This document shows, in pieces, positions 36,012 through 44,359 of a stretch of 64,000 nucleotides of DNA. The translations under genes and the position numbers were made by a program. Under the pieces are notes generated by a model, which was not told where the DNA came from, did not search any database, and saw only the letters and a program-made list of their open reading frames with translations. The stretch covers positions 5,125,405 through 5,189,404 of the forward strand of contig OX638330.1 in NCBI GenBank assembly GCA_951812725.1. The letters are read 5' to 3'. Source of the DNA: an uncultured Caldilineaceae bacterium. GTDB lineage: Bacteria; Chloroflexota; Anaerolineae; Caldilineales; Caldilineaceae. The first letter of the stretch is position 1, and each line of letters begins with the position of its first letter.

Positions 36012-38066
36012 ATGTTGTTGTATGCGCTACCGCTTCGCTATCTGAGCGCAGGGATCGATACGCTCGGAACGCCGGCGATCACCTTTGCTCTGGTAATCGC
36101 TGTTCTGGGCTTAATCTACCTGGTCTTTCAGACACGCCGCGTCCTTGCCATGGACAAAGGCAACCAGGTCATGCAGGAGATCGCCGCCGCCATCCAGGAG
36201 GGCGCGGCTGCATTTCTCAATCGGGAGTATACCTTCCTGGGCGGATTTGTCGTCGTCGTCGCCGTCATTATCGCCATCTTCCTGGCATGGCAGACCGCGC
36301 TCAGCTTCATCCTCGGCGCGATCGCGTCAGGCGCGGCCGGCTACCTCGGCATGTTCATCGCCGTGCGCGCCAATGTACGCACCGCCGCCGCCGCCAGCAA
36401 GAGCCTCGATGACGGCCTGCGCGTTGCCTTCAGCAGCGGCTCGATCATGGGTATGGCCGTCGTCAGCTTCAGCCTGCTCGGCATGACGATCCTCTACTTC
36501 CTTTTCAATGGCAACATACTCTACATCACCGGCTTCGGTTTCGGCGCCAGTTCGATCGCCCTCTTCGCCCGTGTCGGCGGCGGCATCTATACCAAGGCCG
36601 CCGACGTCGGCGCTGACCTTGTGGGCAAGGTCGAGCAGGGCATCCCCGAAGACGACCCCCGCAATCCCGCGGTTATCGCCGACAACGTGGGCGACAACGT
36701 CGGTGACGTGGCCGGCATGGGCGCCGACCTCTTCGAGAGCTACAGCGGCTCCATCATCGCCGCGGCCACGCTCGGCGCAGTAGTGGCAGACGGCGCCGGC
36801 ATCGTGCTGCCCTTCCTCGTCGCCGGCGTGGGCGTGATCGCCGCCCTGATCGGCACCTTTCTCGTGCGCGCCAATGAGGGTGCAACCCAGGAAGACCTGC
36901 TGGGCGTGCTGCGTCGGGCCATCTACAGCGCCTCCGCGCTCGTCCTGATCTTTGCCGCCGGCGTGATCGCCTACACCGGTGTCGGCTGGAACTTCTTCGC
37001 CGTCATCCTGGTCGGGCTCGTCGCCGGCAACGGCATCGGCTGGTTCACCGAATACTTCACCAGCTACACCGAAAAGCCCACCCAGGGCATCGCGCAAAAA
37101 TCCGAGACCGGCGCGGCAACGCTGATTATCGAAGGGCTGGCCGTCGGCATGAACAGCACGATGCCGCCGGTCTTGATCGTCGCCGTCTCCATCATGCTGG
37201 CGCTCTGGCTGGGCGGCGACAACGGCCTCTTCGCCGTCGCCCTGGCCGGTGTCGGCATGCTCAGCACCCTGGGCATCACCCTGGCGACCGATGCCTATGG
37301 CCCCGTCGCCGACAACGCCGGCGGTATCGCCGAAATGAGCGACCTGCCCGACGAAGTGCGCGACCGCACCGACGCGCTCGACAGCCTCGGCAACACGACT
37401 GCCGCCACCGGCAAAGGTTTCGCCATCGGCTCCGCAGTGCTGACCGCGCTGGCGCTCATGGCCGCCTATGTGCAGGCCGCCAATCTCGAAACGCTCGACC
37501 TCTTGGACTCGACCATGATCCCCGGTATGCTGGTCGGCGCCATGCTGCCCTATCTCTTCGCCGCCTTGACCATGACTGCAGTCGGTAAGGCCGCCTATGA
37601 GATCGTGCTGGAAGTGCGCCGTCAGTTCGCCGAGATTCCCGGCATCATGGAGGGCACAACCAAGCCCGACTACAAGACCTGCGTCGCCATCAGCACCGAG
37701 AGCGCGCTGCGCTACATGATCATTCCGGGCGCGCTCGCGGTCGTGGTGCCGCTGCTCATCGGCTTCCTGTTCGGCGCGCAGGCCCTGGCCGGTATGTTGA
37801 TCGGCGCCATCGCCTCCGGCTTCATGCTGGCGGTGATGATGGCCAACTCCGGCGGCGCCTGGGACAACGCCAAAAAGTGGATCGAGACCGGTGTCATGGG
37901 CGGCAAAGGCTCTGACGCGCACAAGGCCGCGGTCGTCGGCGATACCGTCGGTGACCCGTTCAAGGACACCAGCGGCCCGTCCTTGAATATCCTGATTAAG
38001 CTGATGAGTATCGTCAGTCTTGTCTTCGCCAGCGCGTTCGGCGAGGGGTGGCTCAATCTGTTCTGA
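36012..38066 (+). CDS. hppA: Membrane-bound ion-pumping pyrophosphatase
   Basis: ATG 36012 follows GGAGG and gives 684 residues with about 16 membrane helices. Signatures include DVGADLVGKVEQGIPEDDPRNP and IADNVGDNVGDVAGMGADL (pyrophosphate and Mg binding), LATDAYGPVADNAGGIAEM, and near the end GGAWDNAKKWIE with DTVGDPFKDTSGPSLN. GNTTAATGKG has Ala and Gly where K+-independent enzymes have Lys and Thr, so it should be of the K+-dependent class. It pumps H+ or Na+ at the expense of PPi; the ion is not settled here. Confidence 0.95.
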   Translation: MLLYALPLRYLSAGIDTLGTPAITFALVIAVLGLIYLVFQTRRVLAMDKGNQVMQEIAAAIQEGAAAFLNREYTFLGGFVVVVAVIIAIFLAWQTALSFILGAIASGAAGYLGMFIAVRANVRTAAAASKSLDDGLRVAFSSGSIMGMAVVSFSLLGMTILYFLFNGNILYITGFGFGASSIALFARVGGGIYTKAADVGADLVGKVEQGIPEDDPRNPAVIADNVGDNVGDVAGMGADLFESYSGSIIAAATLGAVVADGAGIVLPFLVAGVGVIAALIGTFLVRANEGATQEDLLGVLRRAIYSASALVLIFAAGVIAYTGVGWNFFAVILVGLVAGNGIGWFTEYFTSYTEKPTQGIAQKSETGAATLIIEGLAVGMNSTMPPVLIVAVSIMLALWLGGDNGLFAVALAGVGMLSTLGITLATDAYGPVADNAGGIAEMSDLPDEVRDRTDALDSLGNTTAATGKGFAIGSAVLTALALMAAYVQAANLETLDLLDSTMIPGMLVGAMLPYLFAALTMTAVGKAAYEIVLEVRRQFAEIPGIMEGTTKPDYKTCVAISTESALRYMIIPGALAVVVPLLIGFLFGAQALAGMLIGAIASGFMLAVMMANSGGAWDNAKKWIETGVMGGKGSDAHKAAVVGDTVGDPFKDTSGPSLNILIKLMSIVSLVFASAFGEGWLNLF

Positions 38067-38165
38067 GCATTTCAACGAGGCGGGCAACCGCTATTAACTG
38101 CCGTAAGATAACCTGCCCGCCACTATCCCCCTTGGCGGCGCAGGCATTTCCTCCGCAGCAGCCTG

Positions 38166-38420
38166 TCATAGGAACAGCTGCGCCAGCAGCGTGAATCCGA
38201 GCAGGATCAGGCCGCCGGCCAAGAGCGCGAGCCCGCTCCTCCGCAGCCGCTGCGCCCGCGACGTAAGCCGCCCGTGCGCTGCATGGGACTGATCACCCCA
38301 GTCCAACTGTTGCGGTCGCTCGTGCTGCGCCTTTTGCACCTTGGCCAGCCACCAGGCGCGATTACAGAAGTTCCAGGCGCCGATATCGCTGGCTCTGACG
38401 TAAGAACGGTCTTTGGGCAT
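38166..38420 (-). CDS. Short Cas4-N-like protein with C-terminal membrane helix
   Basis: 84 residues. YVRASDIGAWNFCNRAWWLAK resembles the first segment of Cas4/Dna2-type PD-(D/E)XK nucleases (xxSDI...C.RxWWL), then a linker with a conserved-looking GDQSHAAHGRL, and a single hydrophobic helix LALLAGGLILLGFTLLAQLFL at the end. No catalytic D/ExK part follows, so it is not a nuclease. Short proteins of this shape occur in Chloroflexota. It converges on hppA (about 100 bp between stops). Confidence 0.6.
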   Translation of the reverse strand: MPKDRSYVRASDIGAWNFCNRAWWLAKVQKAQHERPQQLDWGDQSHAAHGRLTSRAQRLRRSGLALLAGGLILLGFTLLAQLFL

Positions 38421-38442
38421 GGAAAGCGTTTAGTTTCTGGTC

Positions 38443-38794
38443 GTAACTACTAAGCCATAACCGGTGTGCAATCTCACTGAATCAGGATTTGCAGGATTGT
38501 TGTAACGCCGTTCGCGCCGCCGCAGTGCCTGTGTGGCCCAAAATCTGCCTTGCCTGGTTAACCCTTGATCGCGGTCACGTTTCGGGGTCAGGCGAAGCCC
38601 TTTTGGGTGGCGGCGACTTGCGAACAAGGCCTACACAGGCGGCGTGGCTGGTGTCAGGGGGGCGTTGCGGGGGGACTCCCCCCGCACAAGGGAGGGCCGA
38701 AGGCCCGACCGCCCACAAAGACTATGAATGCGGAGAAAGAAACGCCATTACTCGCCTGATTCAGGGTCGAAAACGACGATGGCTGAGTAGTTAA
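38443..38794. repeat. MITE-like element, copy F, divergent interior
   Basis: 352 bp with left end GTAACTACTAAGCC and right end GGCTGAGTAGTTA. The core (38657-38714) is kept but one hairpin arm has GGGGGGACTCCCCCC in place of the usual GGGGGCGCAGCCCC. The left interior (38465-38650) is unlike other copies. The flanking 8-mers differ (TTCTGGTC and CCCGAGTT), so the insertion is old or rearranged. Confidence 0.75.
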
Positions 38795-38988
38795 CCCGAG
38801 TTCGGAGTTAAATCTAGAGTCGGCATGGAAGCCAAATCCTTGTTAGAGAGATGGAGAGAAAGCTTCTTCGTTTGCCTGGTGAATGCAATCAGACTGGCAA
38901 TGGAATTGACGGCAGCACTGCTCTTGCCCTTGAAAAGACGCTTCCTTACTCCGAATTCAGGTTAGTTACTCTGGGAGGAAAAACACCA

Positions 38989-39186
38989 ATGAAACGTAGG
39001 CTGAATCGTAAGTTCTGGTTCGTCATAATGGTGTCGTTTTGGATAACCGTAGTGGTGACTGCCTCTACCATGCTATGGCAGCAGGCTTTCAACCGGTCAG
39101 AATTCTGGGAACTCGGCCTTGTATTGGTTTCGGCCCTGACGATAACTGTGGTTTGGTGGATGTCGAAAGACGACAAAACGGATTAG
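38989..39186 (+). CDS. Small two-helix membrane protein
   Basis: 65 residues from ATG 38989, which has GGGAGGAA 9 nt upstream, a much better start than the frame opening at 38851. A basic start (MKRRLNRK), two hydrophobic helices (FWFVIMVSFWITVVVTASTM and LGLVLVSALTITVVWWM) and an acidic tail SKDDKTD are visible. No family recognised. Confidence 0.55.
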   Translation: MKRRLNRKFWFVIMVSFWITVVVTASTMLWQQAFNRSEFWELGLVLVSALTITVVWWMSKDDKTD

Positions 39187-39377
39187 GATCCACCGCATCA
39201 AGGAAGGGCGTTAGTACTACAACCGCAATTCACGAATCTGCAGTTTTTCCGGCGAAAATGAGGGTGCGAAAGCGCATTCTGAACAACCACGGAACTGAAT
39301 GAACGGCCCAAATGCAGCCACTTCTGCGCCTCCTTTTGCACTTTCGGTCTTCGGCCAGCTAGAGTGCGGTTGTAGTA

Positions 39378-39698
39378 TTAGGGTGGGTAACGTATTGCCG
39401 TGTGCTGAACGAAGTAGGACCGCTGCTGCGCGACCGTTTCCGTGCCGTCTAGGAAGAGCGCATAGGTTTCGCCGTCCGGCTTCTCCGGCGCCGGTCCGAC
39501 GCGCAGGATGTCATGTTCTTCCAGCAGCATGCGCAACAGACTGGGCGTTTTGGCCCGTACGGTGAAGTCACAGACCGGCCGCATGATAACCGATGCCAGC
39601 GCGCCTTCATCACGCATTCCCATGGTCCCGCCAAACTCCTCAATCAGTACGTCGTGAAAGGCGACCACTTCGACAATATCCGGGTAGTCGAAACTCAT
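39378..39698 (-). CDS. Doc/Fic-family toxin, C-terminally altered
   Basis: 106 residues. The start matches Doc toxins: VVAFHDVLIEEFGGTMGMRDEGALASVIMRP, as in death-on-curing proteins. The Fic active-site motif HPFxDGNKR, expected about 60 residues later, is absent; the sequence instead drifts into EEHDILRVGPAPEKPDG. It is therefore probably an inactive toxin remnant. Its ATG overlaps the stop of the upstream antitoxin gene. Confidence 0.55.
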   Translation of the reverse strand: MSFDYPDIVEVVAFHDVLIEEFGGTMGMRDEGALASVIMRPVCDFTVRAKTPSLLRMLLEEHDILRVGPAPEKPDGETYALFLDGTETVAQQRSYFVQHTAIRYPP

Positions 39699-39865
39699 TC
39701 GGCCAGCAACTCCATCAGCCGTCGGTTTCGCTCCACGCTGGCCCGGAAATGCGCCATCAACTCAGGCTGCGGCCTCTCCCGGTTCCGGTCTGCAATATTC
39801 GCCTCCAACGCCTCTGCCATCACCGCCTGGAACTGCCGCCCCTCACTGCGCGCAATCTCCCGCAT
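39695..39865 (-). CDS. Antitoxin-like partner of the Doc remnant
   Basis: 56 residues from ATG 39865: MREIARSEGRQFQAVMAEALEANIADRNRERPQPELMAHFRASVERNRRLMELLAE (described here in parts: an RHH-like first half, a polar linker, a helical tail). It ends in an ATGA overlap with the Doc-like gene. An in-frame stop lies ten codons upstream, where the usual first strand of such antitoxins would be, so the N-terminus may be lost. Confidence 0.5.
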   Translation of the reverse strand: MREIARSEGRQFQAVMAEALEANIADRNRERPQPELMAHFRASVERNRRLMELLAE

Positions 39866-40032
39866 TGCAGACAGCGACTTCGGCGCAGCCTAGCTGGAAT
39901 ACGTTACCCTCTCCATACCGATCACTTATCCTCCCTGCACGGTTTTCTCCATAATTGCAAGGAGTGGCAAGCCTGTCAAGATTCATCTTGACAAATCTGA
40001 GCCGTGAGCCCCCACTTCCGTCCCCCTCGAGG

Positions 40033-40881
40033 CTACGACGAATCGGGAAGCTGCTGCAAGCGCTCTTCCAGGCGGTCAAGCGCCTGCCGGGCTGTACGCA
40101 GTTCCCGCAGGTTTTCTTCCCTCGATGCCGGCGCTTCCAGCGGTCCCGGCTGCCGGCGTTGCTGTATGCTTTCCTCCAGGTTCTTGATTACGACGGCTAC
40201 GAATAGATTGGCAATGATATAGCCGCTGAGTATCATAAAGCTGACAAAATAGACCCAGGCCATCGGCTCTACCTTAATGACGCTGTGCATGATGTTGCTC
40301 CAGCCATCCATCGTTACGATTTGAATCAGCGACAAAACCGAAACGCCTAAATCTCCCCAGTGTGCCGGATCATGCTCTTTGAAATTAGACCACCCGACAA
40401 AAGCATACGCATAGAGAATAATGCCCAGCAAAACCATGATGTTTCCCACGCTCGGCACGGAACGAATCAGTGTCGACAGGATTAAGCGCAACTCCTGAAC
40501 CGTTGAAAGGCTTCGCAGAAGTCGCAGCAAGCGCACCAACATGATGAGTATTGCGTGGTCGGGGCCGAGAGAGGTCGGACCGAAGACCATACTGATTACT
40601 AAACTGATGGTCAGGAAATTAATTGCCAGGAAATCGAAGACGTTCCAACCATCCCTGAAGTACCGGTCGACCCTTGGTAGAAGTGCAATCATCTTGAGAA
40701 GCACTTCCAAAACGAGCACGAGAATCGCCAGGATCCAGAACAACCCCATCAATGTCCCGTACCGGTCAGCCAAATGATCAGAAGTTCCCACACCCAATAA
40801 GGCGGCGCTCCCGATGATCAGTACGACGAGAAGGTATTCGAATTTCCGCGAGTGTACAATACGGTTCGCTAACCCTTGCAT
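40033..40881 (-). CDS. Voltage-gated cation channel subunit (6-TM, bacterial)
   Basis: 282 residues: six membrane segments with an S4 of repeated arginines (LVRLLRLLRSLSTVQELRL, R117, R120, R123), a pore loop, S6 (YFVSFMILSGYIIANLFVAVV) and a C-terminal coiled coil that should tetramerise. The selectivity filter reads TMDGWSN (190-196). NaChBac-type sodium channels have TLESW; the Asp and Gly here are closer to calcium-channel pore loops. It should assemble as a homotetramer in the membrane. Ion choice is inferred. Confidence 0.85.
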   Translation of the reverse strand: MQGLANRIVHSRKFEYLLVVLIIGSAALLGVGTSDHLADRYGTLMGLFWILAILVLVLEVLLKMIALLPRVDRYFRDGWNVFDFLAINFLTISLVISMVFGPTSLGPDHAILIMLVRLLRLLRSLSTVQELRLILSTLIRSVPSVGNIMVLLGIILYAYAFVGWSNFKEHDPAHWGDLGVSVLSLIQIVTMDGWSNIMHSVIKVEPMAWVYFVSFMILSGYIIANLFVAVVIKNLEESIQQRRQPGPLEAPASREENLRELRTARQALDRLEERLQQLPDSS

Positions 40882-40974
40882 CTCCTGGTTCCTCCTCTCT
40901 GGAAAACTGCCGCCATCTTGCTATCTATTCCAATCGGCCAAAGCCCCCCAAAACGACTGCCCTGGGCCCGTCTT

Positions 40975-41185
40975 CCAGCAGTTGCCGTTTCCAGGCCCGT
41001 ATCAGGTAGGCATGAACCTCGTGTTCACTCGATAACTGGCTAATCGTCTTGCTGCCTTCAACCGCTTCCAGCGCAACCAGAAACCTGTAGGCCGCTGTGT
41101 GTCGACGTCGTTTCCTGACCATTGAACTGCCCCTCCACAGGCTGGGTGAACTGCTCCATTATACAACTTGACCTGAATTCGGAGT
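40975..41185 (-). mobile_element. IS3-family OrfA relic, interrupted by IS982-like element
   Basis: From ATG 41122: MVRKRRRHTAAYRFLVALEA, then EGSKTISQLSSEHEVHAYLIRAW and KRQLLEDGPRA, an undamaged OrfA N-terminal region that runs into unrelated sequence near 40970. The expected outer inverted end is replaced at about 41189 by the IS982-like left end, so the second element seems to have landed in the first. Confidence 0.78.
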
Positions 41186-41188
41186 AAG

Positions 41189-41923
41189 TGAGCACCTAAC
41201 CAAGCTGGTAGAATAGTAGCTCTGCAACCAAAATTCTCCAGCAAAGAAAGGTGCTCAGTGATGAGTATACTCAAACTGTTCTGTCATGTCGATGATTTCT
41301 GTCAGTGGTTGACTAGATGGGAGAATGCCAGGCTGTTGGGCATGACTCGCAAGCGAGGGCCGGCGCCTCGTATGAGCATGAGTGAAGTGATGACGATTCT
41401 GATTCATTTTCACCAGTCGCATTATCGCGATTTCAAAGCCTACTATAGGCAACGGGTATGTAAGCATATGCGCAGTGAATTTCCAGCGCTGGTCAGTTAC
41501 ACGCGCTTTGTGGAGTTAATGCCATCAACCCTGCCCGCCATGTCTCTCTATCTGCGAGTGCGCTTTGGCCAGAGGACAGGGGTGGCATTCATCAGTTCAA
41601 CCACCTTGTCCGTCTGCCACAACAAGCGCATCGGCCGCCATCGGGTCATTGCCGAAGTGGCCAGGCGCGGCAAGAGCAGCATGGGATGGTTCTATGGCTT
41701 CAAACTCCATCTGATTGTCAATGACCAGGGTGAATTGCTGGCGGTTCAACTCACGCCCGGCAACACCGATGACCGCAAACCGGTCCCACAGATGACCAAG
41801 AAACTGTGGGGAAAGCTGGTCGGCGTCACTCCGACCCGGAAGCGCGGTCAGTTGCTCGACCAATCCGTCAAGCCGTTCTTCCAATCCTTCCAAACTCAAT
41901 TCGTTCTGCACCAGCGGCGGTGA
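41189..41923 (+). mobile_element. IS982-family transposase, C-terminally truncated
   Basis: From ATG 41261 the product carries the IS982 DDE start: MSEVMTILIHFHQSHYRDFK, YTRFVELMPS, VAFISSTTLSVCHNKRIGRHR (first Asp replaced by Ser in SST where D-S-T is usual), GWFYGFKLHLIVNDQGELL and LTPGNTDDRKPVP. After GKLVG the expected GDKGY part is replaced by unrelated sequence from about 41822. The catalytic C-terminus is gone, so it is inactive. Confidence 0.8.
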
Positions 41924-42472
41924 TCAGATAGGATAGGTAGCCTGTGGCGTCCGTTGCTCCTGGACAGAGGATGTCTGCGAATGTGGGATGCTGACGGCCT
42001 TGTGCCTCCGTCGCGGTCAAGGGTCTGCCGTTGGTACTGGTTATGGACTCCAGTGCGTTTGCGATGCGTTCGCGGGTGTGTCCATGTCGTCTCCCTGTGA
42101 GTGTGTAGGGCTGTGAATCCCCAGTGCAAAACAGTTTTTCCCCGTTGAAAAAACTGGTCAGCTCTTGACGTCTTTTCCGATATTGCTGCATGTGTCGGCG
42201 GGGCCTCACTTTTTTATGAAGGGCATTTTTTCCGGCTGCGGAGATCGCGGCGATGCGCGGGCGGCCACATCCTGCGCGCCCGGGCGTCCCTGCATGTTGA
42301 CAGGGTACGCTGCGACCGGCTTCGCGGGCTTGTTGTGGCCTTGCATCTTGGTGCTGAAATCGTGGAGTGGTATGCTGTCCAAGTAAGCGAAAAGTCGTAC
42401 TGCGCTATGCTCACAATCGTCAAAGTCTCGAATTCGATCACAATTCGCTATATAGGCATAAAGGAAACGACT
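41924..42472. other. Intergenic stretch, no recognisable gene
   Basis: A minus-strand frame here (about 110 codons) has no family-like pattern and spans the IS982 break. I see no terminator, repeat or RNA. It may hold debris of the lost IS982 right part's target. Confidence 0.4.
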
Positions 42473-43249
42473 ATGATGAGGCTTCTTATGGGAATTCTCG
42501 CCATTCTTGTCGTTTCCTTGTTGGCAGGATGCGGCTCCCAGCAGTCTGATCCCACGCCCACCCGCACTAAGACGGCAGTTCCAGCTGCTGCAGCCAAGCC
42601 GGATCCTACTCAGACCCCAACTCCAGTTCCTCCGTCTTGTCCCACCGGTACGACGGAGGAAGAGTGGGTGAGCGAAGAATTCTGGCGTGGCGCTGACTTG
42701 GCCCAGGTGCAGTTCGAACTGCAATGCGACGCAGACGTTAATGCGACGGGGATGTTCTACGTAACGCCTCTGCATTATGCAGCGCAGCTGAATGACGACC
42801 CGGCGGTGATTCAGGCCCTGCTAGACGCAGGGGCAGACCCGAATGCAGCGGACGAAGGGGCGTGGACGCCACTGCATTCAGCAGCGCGACACAACGAACA
42901 CCTGCCGGTGATTCAATTGCTTCTGGACGCAGGCTCAGACACTAATGCAGAGGACGTCACCGGCCAGACGACCCTGCATGCCGCGGCGGGAGGCAACAAG
43001 AACCCAGCGGTGACTCAGGCCCTGCTGGACGCAGGGGCGGACATCGATGCAGTGACGCAACACTCCCGGACAGCTCTCCACTTGGCGGCTTCAAAGAACG
43101 AGAACGTGGCAGTGCTGCAGGTACTGCTGAACGCCGGGGCTGACATCAAGGCGGAGGACATGGATGGCAACACTCCTCTGCAACTCGCATTGGAGTCCAA
43201 CGAGAATGCGGCAGTGATACAGGTGCTGGAGAAAGCTGAAGACAACTGA
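42473..43249 (+). CDS. Ankyrin-repeat lipoprotein, probably cut short by a 10-bp duplication
   Basis: 258 residues from ATG 42473 (AAAGGA upstream). Lipobox LLAGC, then a Pro/Thr-rich linker (PTPTRTKT...TQTPTPVPP) and five ankyrin repeats of the form TPLHYAAxxNxxxxVIQALLDAGADPNAxD. Such proteins bind partner proteins at the cell surface. The end is odd: CTGAAGACAA/CTGAAGACAG (43236-43255) is a tandem 10-mer that creates the stop. Without one unit the frame runs on into the next reading frame (EKAEDSADVGQLADEL). Confidence 0.8.
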   Translation: MMRLLMGILAILVVSLLAGCGSQQSDPTPTRTKTAVPAAAAKPDPTQTPTPVPPSCPTGTTEEEWVSEEFWRGADLAQVQFELQCDADVNATGMFYVTPLHYAAQLNDDPAVIQALLDAGADPNAADEGAWTPLHSAARHNEHLPVIQLLLDAGSDTNAEDVTGQTTLHAAAGGNKNPAVTQALLDAGADIDAVTQHSRTALHLAASKNENVAVLQVLLNAGADIKAEDMDGNTPLQLALESNENAAVIQVLEKAEDN

Positions 43250-44347
43250 AGACAGCGCCGACGTCGGCCAGCTCGCAGACGAACTGGTTGTCCAATATGG
43301 CCTCGCAGAGGACGAGGCGCGGGGCTTTGCTGTGAAGCAGTTCGAGTCCGCAGAAGGCAGCCTCTTTTTGTTGCGTTTTCCTACGGCTTGCCCCCCGATG
43401 ATTCCACCTATATGCACAGAGTATCAGTCCACGCCGCCGGCGCCGATGGCTGGGACGAACTGGCCCGCGTGGATGGGGAGAGCGTCAGCTACCTCGAAGA
43501 GTCCGGGCTGGAACAGGTAGACTTCGAATCGAACGCCGTCTGGATGACTGTACGAGGCGGCACAGGCGCGCACGGCAAATGCTTTGAACTGCTGCGCTGG
43601 GACGGAACAAGCCTCGAGGTCGTCATCAGCGCCTTCAGCAGCGCTTTTGAAGCCGGCTCACTTGTCGATTTGAACGGCGATGGCCAGATCGATCTGCTGC
43701 TCGACATCAGCGACCCATACATCTTCTGTTATGCATGCGGCGTAACTCAGTACCTGGCGCAGCTGTATTACTGGGATGGAGAGGAATTTGTAGAGGGGTT
43801 GCCGACGCCGCTGACCGACGATCATCCAGAAGACCTGCGGGCGCTGAACGATCGTGCCGTAGAACTGGCCAATGCAAGCCTGTTTGCGGATGCACTGGCA
43901 CAGATTGAGCAGGCTGAAACGATGGCCCCGGGGGATACAACTGTCGCCTGGAACGCTGTCTGGATTCGCCACCACCTGAAGGGCAGCCGGCGGGAAGCCT
44001 CCAGGAGCGGGTTCCCGCTCCTCGGGCACGCATTCGCCGGTGATTGGGAGGCTGCGTTTGACTTACTCTGGGAGATCGGCCTGCCGACCCTCGCCAGCGA
44101 CGCGCCGATTCCCGAGGAATTCGTGGCCGTCGGCTCACCGAGTTCCCTCGGTATTGAGTTGGTCGAACACGCCGCCGCCATTGCCGTGCAACCGGAGCGG
44201 GCGGCGGTCCACGCTCTTGGCGCCTGGGGACGCTTTCTCGTCGACCCAACCGACGAGTCAGCTCTTGCGGGATTCCAACAGGCTGCCGAACTAGCGCCTG
44301 AGGATAGCCGCTATGGCGACATCGTTTCCGCTTTCGACGAGCGTTAG
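43250..44347 (+). pseudogene. Disrupted continuation of the ankyrin protein (VCBS/TPR-like part)
   Basis: Two frames join to make one product. The first reads DSADVGQLADELVVQYGLAEDEARGFAVKQFESAEG to about 43370; the second starts YGLPPDDSTYMHRVSV and runs to 44347. A one-base change in the T5 run (43365-43369) or nearby would connect them. The second part has DLNGDGQIDLLLDIS (FG-GAP/VCBS-like calcium-type loop) and a C-terminal TPR-like ALAQIEQAETMAPGD segment. It lacks its own ribosome site. Confidence 0.6.
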
Positions 44348-44359
44348 GGCAGCGGTGGC

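Noticed and set aside
36327..38087. Long open frame antisense to hppA (586 codons), and similar long antisense frames at 2930-4066, 19173-21083 and 59811-61751
   Set aside because: They mirror highly conserved genes on the other strand. They are rich in Gly, Arg, Ala, Val and His and lack any family motif. High GC keeps the opposite frame open.
41868..42209. Minus-strand frame of about 110 codons overlapping the broken end of the IS982 transposase
   Set aside because: It spans the break point and has no family motif, start signal or consistent composition.
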